From Sphingomonas sp. TDK1 (GTDB lineage: Bacteria; Pseudomonadota; Alphaproteobacteria; Sphingomonadales; Sphingomonadaceae), in contig NZ_LXVY01000034.1 of NCBI RefSeq assembly GCF_001650735.1, positions 1-64,000 on the forward strand: a stretch of DNA of 64,000 bases, given 5' to 3'. Under the pieces are notes generated by a model, which was given only the letters and a program-made list of their open reading frames with translations, was not told the DNA's origin and did not search any database. A program made the position numbers and the translations under genes. Shown here one piece after another: positions 59,772 through 64,000 of the stretch (positions within the stretch are counted from its first letter, which is position 1; each line of letters starts with the position of its first letter).

Positions 59772-60452
59772 ATGGCCCTTATGGTCGACCCTGCGCCCCT
59801 CGAAGCGCCCCGTTTCGAAGCGATGCGCCACGCCATGGTGGCGAGCCAGCTGCGTACCAACGCGGTGAACGACCCCCGTGTGGTCACTGCGATGTCGCAG
59901 GTGCCGCGCGAAGTGTTCCTGCCGACCGATCAGCGCGCGCTCGCCTATCGTGACACGCTGCTGCCGCTCGGCAATGGCCGCCGCCATGATTCGCCGCTGG
60001 CGACAGGCCGGCTGCTGACCGAGGCGGAGTTGCAGCCGAGCGACCATGTTCTGCTGATCGGTGCCGCAGGTGGGTATGCCGCGGCGCTCCTGTCGACGCT
60101 GGTCGCCTCGGTCGTCGCGCTCGAAGAAGAGCCTGCGCTCCTTGCGATCGCACGCGGCGGTCTTGCCGGCGCGGCGAATGTAGAGCTGGTCCAGGGGCCG
60201 CTGAACGCGGGCTGGGCCGCGCGAGGCCCCTATGATCTGATCGTGATCGACGGCGCCGTCGAGGAATTGCCGCAGGTCATCGTCGACCAGGTCAAGGTTG
60301 GCGGCCGGATCGTAACGGGGGTTATCGATCGCGGGGTTACGCGGCTTGCGGTCGGCCGTCGTACCGAAGGGGGCTTCGGTCTGGCAGACTTTCTGGACGT
60401 CGAAGTTGCGACGCTTCCAGGCTTTGAAAAACCGAGAAAATTTACCTTTTAA
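59772..60452 (+). CDS. protein-L-isoaspartate O-methyltransferase-like (PCMT) protein
   Basis: A 226-residue SAM-dependent methyltransferase of the PCMT type, which repairs isoaspartyl residues. Visible are the early MRHAMVASQLRTNAVNDPRVV (about 14-34), PREVFLPTDQRALAYRD, the SAM loop HVLLIGAAGGYAAALLSTL (about 97-115) and VIDGAVEELPQVIVDQVKVGG (about 158-178). The SAM loop is GAAGGYA instead of the usual GTGSGYQ, so activity may differ. The ATG at 59772 is chosen because GGAG is five bases upstream. It precedes tolC by 17 bases, a recurrent pairing in alphaproteobacteria. Confidence 0.85.
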   Translation: MALMVDPAPLEAPRFEAMRHAMVASQLRTNAVNDPRVVTAMSQVPREVFLPTDQRALAYRDTLLPLGNGRRHDSPLATGRLLTEAELQPSDHVLLIGAAGGYAAALLSTLVASVVALEEEPALLAIARGGLAGAANVELVQGPLNAGWAARGPYDLIVIDGAVEELPQVIVDQVKVGGRIVTGVIDRGVTRLAVGRRTEGGFGLADFLDVEVATLPGFEKPRKFTF

Positions 60453-60469
60453 CCTTAAAAGCGGGGCTC

Positions 60470-62035
60470 ATGCGACTGAACATTTTGCTCATTGGTGTGA
60501 GCCTCGTTTCCCTCGGGGCCCCGGCGTTTGCCCAGACCGCACCCAGCGGTCGGCAGGACGTGCCGTCGCCCGGCGCCAAAACCGCTGCGCCGACGACGAC
60601 GTTGCAGGACGCGCTTTCGCAAGCCTATGCGACGAACCCGGATCTCCAGGGTCAACGCGCGAATCAGCGCGCAAACGATGAAAATGTTCCCATTGCTCGG
60701 TCGCAGGGGCTGCCCGGTCTGAATGCCACCGGCAGCGGGAATGACAGTCTGTACAACACGGCCTCGAATCCGTTGACTCCGTCGCGTCAGGCGCAGCTGG
60801 GAATCAACCTGTCTCAGCCGATCTACAATGGTGGCCGGATTCGCAATTCAGTGCGTGCCGCCGAGGTGCGCGTGAACGCCGGGCGCGCCAATTTGCGCGG
60901 CACCGAAGCCGACATCTTCACCCAGACGGTCACCGCCTATCTGAACGTGATCCGCGACGAATCGATCGTTCGGCTCAACCAGGAAAATGTTCACGTTCTC
61001 GAGGTGAACCTCCAGGCCACGCGCGACCGCTTCCAGGTCGGGGATCTGACCCGTACCGACGTCGCCCAGTCCGAGGCGCGCCTGGCGCTTGCCCAGTCCC
61101 AGCTGCGCAGCGCGGAGGCGCAGCTGATCGGCAGCCGCGAAACCTATATCCGAGTCGTCGGTACCGCGCCCGGCGTGTTGGCACCGCCGCCGCCGCTGCC
61201 GAACCTGCCGGAAGATGTCCAGTCCGCCGAGCAGGTGGCGCTGGCCAACAATCCCTTCCTGGAAGCAGCCCAGCTCGCCCGCGATGCCACGCGCTATGAT
61301 ACGCGGGTTGCGAAGGCCGGGCGGCTTCCGCAGGTCAGTCTCGGCGTGGGCGGCAACTACTCCAATTATCTCGGCTCCATCGGCAGCGTCGGCGGCGCAT
61401 CGGGCGTCACCTCGAATGTCCCCAACGCCACGACGAGCGCGACGCTCGGCGTGCAGGTGACGCTGCCGCTATTCCAGGCCGGCCGCCCGGCCGCGCAGGT
61501 CCGACAGGCGCAGGCCCTGGAAGGCGCTGCGATTGAGCAGGTGACGCTCACCGAACGCGGCGTGATCGCCCAGGCCCGGTCGGCCTATGCGAGCTACCAG
61601 GCGGCGCTGCGCGTCATCGAATCGTCGCGTACCGCCGTGCAGGCCAACCAGCTCAGCCTCGAAGGCGTGCGCGCCGAAAACAGCGTCGGCACACGCACCA
61701 TTCTCGACATCCTGAACGCCGAGCAGGAACTGCTCAACTCTCAGGTCCAGTATGTCACCGCCGAGCGCGACGCTTATGTCGCGGGATTCAGCTTGCTTGC
61801 GGCGATGGGCCGCGCACAGGCGAAAGATCTCAATTTCGACAGCCGCCTGCTGTACGACCCCAACGTCAATTATGCGCGCGTCCGAAATCGCATCAACGAC
61901 TGGCGCGACGACAAGACGCCCAAGCCGGTGGCGACCAGTACCCGTGCCACCCCGCCGCAGGGAGCAGAAGTAATTGGCGCGCCGCTGGATCCGACGCTCC
62001 AGCGTCCGGTTGACAGCGACCGGCCGAATCCCTGA
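60470..62035 (+). CDS. tolC: TolC-family outer-membrane channel
   Basis: TolC forms the outer-membrane duct for type I secretion and RND efflux. The 521-residue protein has a signal peptide (ending APAFAQ, about residue 22) and two tandem repeats of the outer membrane efflux fold. TLQDALSQAYATNPDLQGQRANQR and QEVNLQATRDRFQVGDLTRTDVAQSEARL lie in the first repeat, and the second has YASYQAALRVIESS and VRAENSVGTRTILDILNAEQELLNSQ. The C-terminal tail (about 470-521) is proline/basic rich and polar, as in TolC proteins. No inner-membrane partner is adjacent; it is linked to the pcm-like gene. Confidence 0.94.
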   Translation: MRLNILLIGVSLVSLGAPAFAQTAPSGRQDVPSPGAKTAAPTTTLQDALSQAYATNPDLQGQRANQRANDENVPIARSQGLPGLNATGSGNDSLYNTASNPLTPSRQAQLGINLSQPIYNGGRIRNSVRAAEVRVNAGRANLRGTEADIFTQTVTAYLNVIRDESIVRLNQENVHVLEVNLQATRDRFQVGDLTRTDVAQSEARLALAQSQLRSAEAQLIGSRETYIRVVGTAPGVLAPPPPLPNLPEDVQSAEQVALANNPFLEAAQLARDATRYDTRVAKAGRLPQVSLGVGGNYSNYLGSIGSVGGASGVTSNVPNATTSATLGVQVTLPLFQAGRPAAQVRQAQALEGAAIEQVTLTERGVIAQARSAYASYQAALRVIESSRTAVQANQLSLEGVRAENSVGTRTILDILNAEQELLNSQVQYVTAERDAYVAGFSLLAAMGRAQAKDLNFDSRLLYDPNVNYARVRNRINDWRDDKTPKPVATSTRATPPQGAEVIGAPLDPTLQRPVDSDRPNP

Positions 62036-62072
62036 TTGAGGGCGCTCGTACTCGAACGCCAGGATGGACGCG

Positions 62073-62534
62073 ATGGGGACTGCCAGCAGCGAGCCGTCGA
62101 TGGAGGAAATCCTCGCATCGATTAAACGGATCATCGCCGATGACGAACCCGGCGCGTTCGCGCGCGGTCGGCCGTTGCGCGCGGTGCCCGAGATCGAGTC
62201 TGAAGTCGAAGACGAGCCTCATGTGGAAGCTGGAGCGGAAGGGCCGCACGAGGATGTGCTCGAACTGCGCGAGCCGATCGCCGATGTGCCCCCGCCGCCA
62301 GCTGCCCCGGTCGACCCGATCCTCTCCGATCGCGTCGCAGAGGCCAGCCGCGAGAAGCTCGAGGCGCTGTCCCGGCTGATCGTGAAGCCGCAGGTACCCG
62401 GCTCCGACACGCTCGAAGGCCTGGTCCGCGAGATGCTGAAGCCGATGCTGCGTGACTGGCTGGACCAGAATCTGCCCCAGCTCGTCGAGCAGATCGTCGC
62501 GCGCGAAATCGCCCGGATCACCGGCAGCCGCTGA
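62073..62534 (+). CDS. PopZ-like (DUF2497) polar organising protein
   Basis: A 153-residue acidic protein with the DUF2497 arrangement: N-terminal helix SMEEILASIKRIIADDEP (about 7-24), an acidic proline-rich linker (about 40-80) and the C-terminal oligomerisation helices LEGLVREMLKPMLRDWLDQNLPQLVEQIVAREIARI. These match Caulobacter PopZ, which builds a polar network holding the chromosome origin. The ATG at 62073 has AGGA eight bases ahead and is favoured over that at 62064. It is followed by a peptidase gene. Confidence 0.9.
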   Translation: MGTASSEPSMEEILASIKRIIADDEPGAFARGRPLRAVPEIESEVEDEPHVEAGAEGPHEDVLELREPIADVPPPPAAPVDPILSDRVAEASREKLEALSRLIVKPQVPGSDTLEGLVREMLKPMLRDWLDQNLPQLVEQIVAREIARITGSR

Positions 62535-62563
62535 TCGTCGGTCCGGTCACCGCATGGTGGCGA

Positions 62564-62593
62564 TTGTATCGGACGATACCTTGTGGCTATCGT
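62564..62593 (+). promoter_or_regulatory. candidate promoter giving a leaderless transcript
   Basis: TTGTAT (62564-62569) with TATCGT (62588-62593), an 18-base spacer, gives a predicted start at about 62600, the A of the S9 peptidase ATG. No Shine-Dalgarno sequence is found before that ATG. Confidence 0.4.
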
Positions 62594-62599
62594 GGCCGC

Positions 62600-64000
62600 A
62601 TGAAGCAGTTCCTCGTCGCGAGCGTCGCGCTCGCCGCCATCGCTGCGCCGGCCTCGGCGCGAGATCTCACCATCCAGGACGTTGTCGGCCTCTCCCGCGT
62701 GGGCGCGCCCGCCGTATCGCCCGACGGCCATTGGCTCGTCTGGCAGCAACGCGAAACCGATCTTGCCGCCAACAAGGGGCGTTACGACCTGTGGCGCCTC
62801 GACCTGACCGCCAAGCGCGCCAAGCCGGAAAAGCTGGTCGCCGAGCCGCTGGTCAACGAAACCGCGCCGCAATTCTCGGCCGATGGGAAGACCGTGTGGT
62901 TCCAATCCGACAAGGGCGGTGAGGACGCGGTGTGGAGTGTGTCGATCACCGGCGGGACGCCTACCCAGCTGACCCATATCCAGGGTGGCTTCAGCGGCTT
63001 CAAGGTCTCGCCGGACGGTTCCAAGCTCCTCGTCTGGGCCGATCGCAAGCCCGGCGCGCCCACCGTTGCGCCTGCGATGGAGAAGAAGAACCCGAACGCC
63101 GGCTCGGGCCGCGTGTATCAACAGCTCTTCGTGCGGCACTGGGATAGCTGGGCGGACGGCACTCGCTCGCAGCTCTTCGTTCTGCCCTTCGGGGCGCAGG
63201 GTGCAACCGGTGACGGCGTCGCAATCGAAGGGGGGCTGATCGGCGATACGCCCTCTAAGCCCTCGGGCGGTGGCGAGGAAGTTGCGTGGAGCGCCGACAG
63301 CAAAACCATCTACTTCGCATTGCGCGAGGCGGGCCGGATCGAATCGCTCTCGACCAATCTCGACATTTTTGCCGTGCCCGCGGATGGCGCCGCGGCCCCG
63401 GTAAACCTGACCAAGGCCAATGGCGGCATGGACAATCTGCCGACACCGTCGCCGGACGGGAAGTGGCTCGCCTGGTTCGCCATGGCGCGGCCGGGCTATG
63501 AGGCCGATCGCCAGGTGCTGATGCTCCGCAACCTCGCAACGGGCGACGTTCGTGCGCTGACGGAGAAGTGGGATCGTTCGGTCGCTTCCATTGCCTGGGC
63601 GCCGGACTCCCGGACCATCTACGTCACCGCGCAGGATGTGCAGGAAGAGCCGATCTTCTCGGTCTCGCTGGAAGGCAAGGTCGATCGGCTGACGCAACAG
63701 GGCAGCGTCTCGGCCGTGGTGCCGACCAGGGGCGGCCTCGTCTATGCGATGAACAGCCTTACCGCCCCCGACGATTTCTATTGGCTGAAGGGCAAGAAGA
63801 GCAGCCGGCTCACCGCCGTCAACGCCGAGAAGCTGGCCGGTATCGCGATGCCCGAGGTCACCCGCTACAGCTTCAACGGGGCCAATGGCGATACCGTCTG
63901 GGGCTATGTCGCCAAGCCGGCGGGGCTTGCGGCGGGCGCCAAGGCGCCGATCGCGTTCATCGTCCATGGCGGTCCGCAGGGTAGCATGGGCAATAGCTGG
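62600..64000 (+). CDS. S9-family (acylaminoacyl/prolyl oligopeptidase) peptidase, 3' end outside window
   Basis: The 467 codons visible start MKQFLVASVALAAIAAPASA, a signal peptide cut near ARDL (about residue 22), so it is periplasmic or secreted. Beta-propeller repeats follow (PAVSPDGHWLVWQQRE, PQFSADGKTVWFQSDKG, KVSPDGSKLLVWAD, PSPDGKWLAWFAM, WAPDSRTIYVTA), as in S9 peptidases. The visible end, APIAFIVHGGPQG, is the start of the alpha/beta hydrolase domain. The catalytic Ser/Asp/His lie beyond the edge. Confidence 0.9.
   Translation, partial: MKQFLVASVALAAIAAPASARDLTIQDVVGLSRVGAPAVSPDGHWLVWQQRETDLAANKGRYDLWRLDLTAKRAKPEKLVAEPLVNETAPQFSADGKTVWFQSDKGGEDAVWSVSITGGTPTQLTHIQGGFSGFKVSPDGSKLLVWADRKPGAPTVAPAMEKKNPNAGSGRVYQQLFVRHWDSWADGTRSQLFVLPFGAQGATGDGVAIEGGLIGDTPSKPSGGGEEVAWSADSKTIYFALREAGRIESLSTNLDIFAVPADGAAAPVNLTKANGGMDNLPTPSPDGKWLAWFAMARPGYEADRQVLMLRNLATGDVRALTEKWDRSVASIAWAPDSRTIYVTAQDVQEEPIFSVSLEGKVDRLTQQGSVSAVVPTRGGLVYAMNSLTAPDDFYWLKGKKSSRLTAVNAEKLAGIAMPEVTRYSFNGANGDTVWGYVAKPAGLAAGAKAPIAFIVHGGPQGSMGNSW

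Overview
The window is a stretch of GC-rich alphaproteobacterial chromosome, most likely from a sphingomonad (Sphingomonas or a close relative). Supporting this are the monofunctional HisI, an HdaA-type replication regulator, a PopZ-like (DUF2497) protein, the trpF-trpB-trpA-accD-folC cluster, the pcm-tolC pair, general-stress (EcfG-type) promoter sequences, many short ATGA/TGATG gene overlaps, and short G/C-rich palindromic intergenic elements. It is almost all housekeeping and conserved accessory genes. There is no prophage, no CRISPR array and no rRNA; one tRNA (Cys) is present. The only insertion-sequence trace is what looks like the last 14 codons of an IS5-type transposase at the left edge. 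No gap between genes exceeds about 300 bases.

Layout. 1-10 kb: IS remnant, SDR oxidoreductase and purF, a small Rho-N-like protein, hisI plus a lipoprotein, a MerR regulator with an acyl-CoA dehydrogenase, a SleB-type cell-wall hydrolase, and a Na+/H+ antiporter followed by an OmpA-like lipoprotein. 10-20 kb: cysK with an MFS transporter, a DHA2-type MFS transporter, several very small genes, a UvrD/PcrA-type helicase, and a GGDEF-EAL membrane protein. 20-30 kb: Pit phosphate transporter behind a Pho box, MHS-type MFS transporter, rsmD and an RluB-type pseudouridine synthase with a long Arg/Gly/Pro-rich tail, a single-domain response regulator, a Rieske oxygenase and an AmpG-like permease. 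30-41 kb: folC, accD, trpA, trpB, trpF, then pyrF, lapA-like, patatin-like and endonuclease/phosphatase-family genes. 41-51 kb: purN and purM, then an apparent purM-divergent operon (DUF2066-like gene, hdaA, ppk1, ppx), trmFO, DUF488 and PilZ genes. 51-64 kb: class II DAHP synthase divergent from bioF-bioD-bioA, TM2 protein, cysS, small stress-type genes, tRNA-Cys, pcm, tolC, popZ-like, and the start of an S9 peptidase.

The most unusual object is at 51.5-53.2 kb. The class II DAHP synthase reading frame carries an extra N-terminal helix-turn-helix domain of about 70 residues. Immediately upstream, in the region shared with bioFDA, are two near-identical palindromes TTACCC-N5-GGGTAA, 35 bp apart. 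This suggests a shikimate-pathway enzyme fused to its own DNA-binding regulator. Other points of interest are candidate EcfG promoters in front of a 25-residue hydrophobic peptide gene and a zinc-ribbon gene, several promoters that would give leaderless mRNAs, a MerR-type operator inside a promoter spacer, and three intergenic elements with terminal inverted repeats, one of them between purM and purN.
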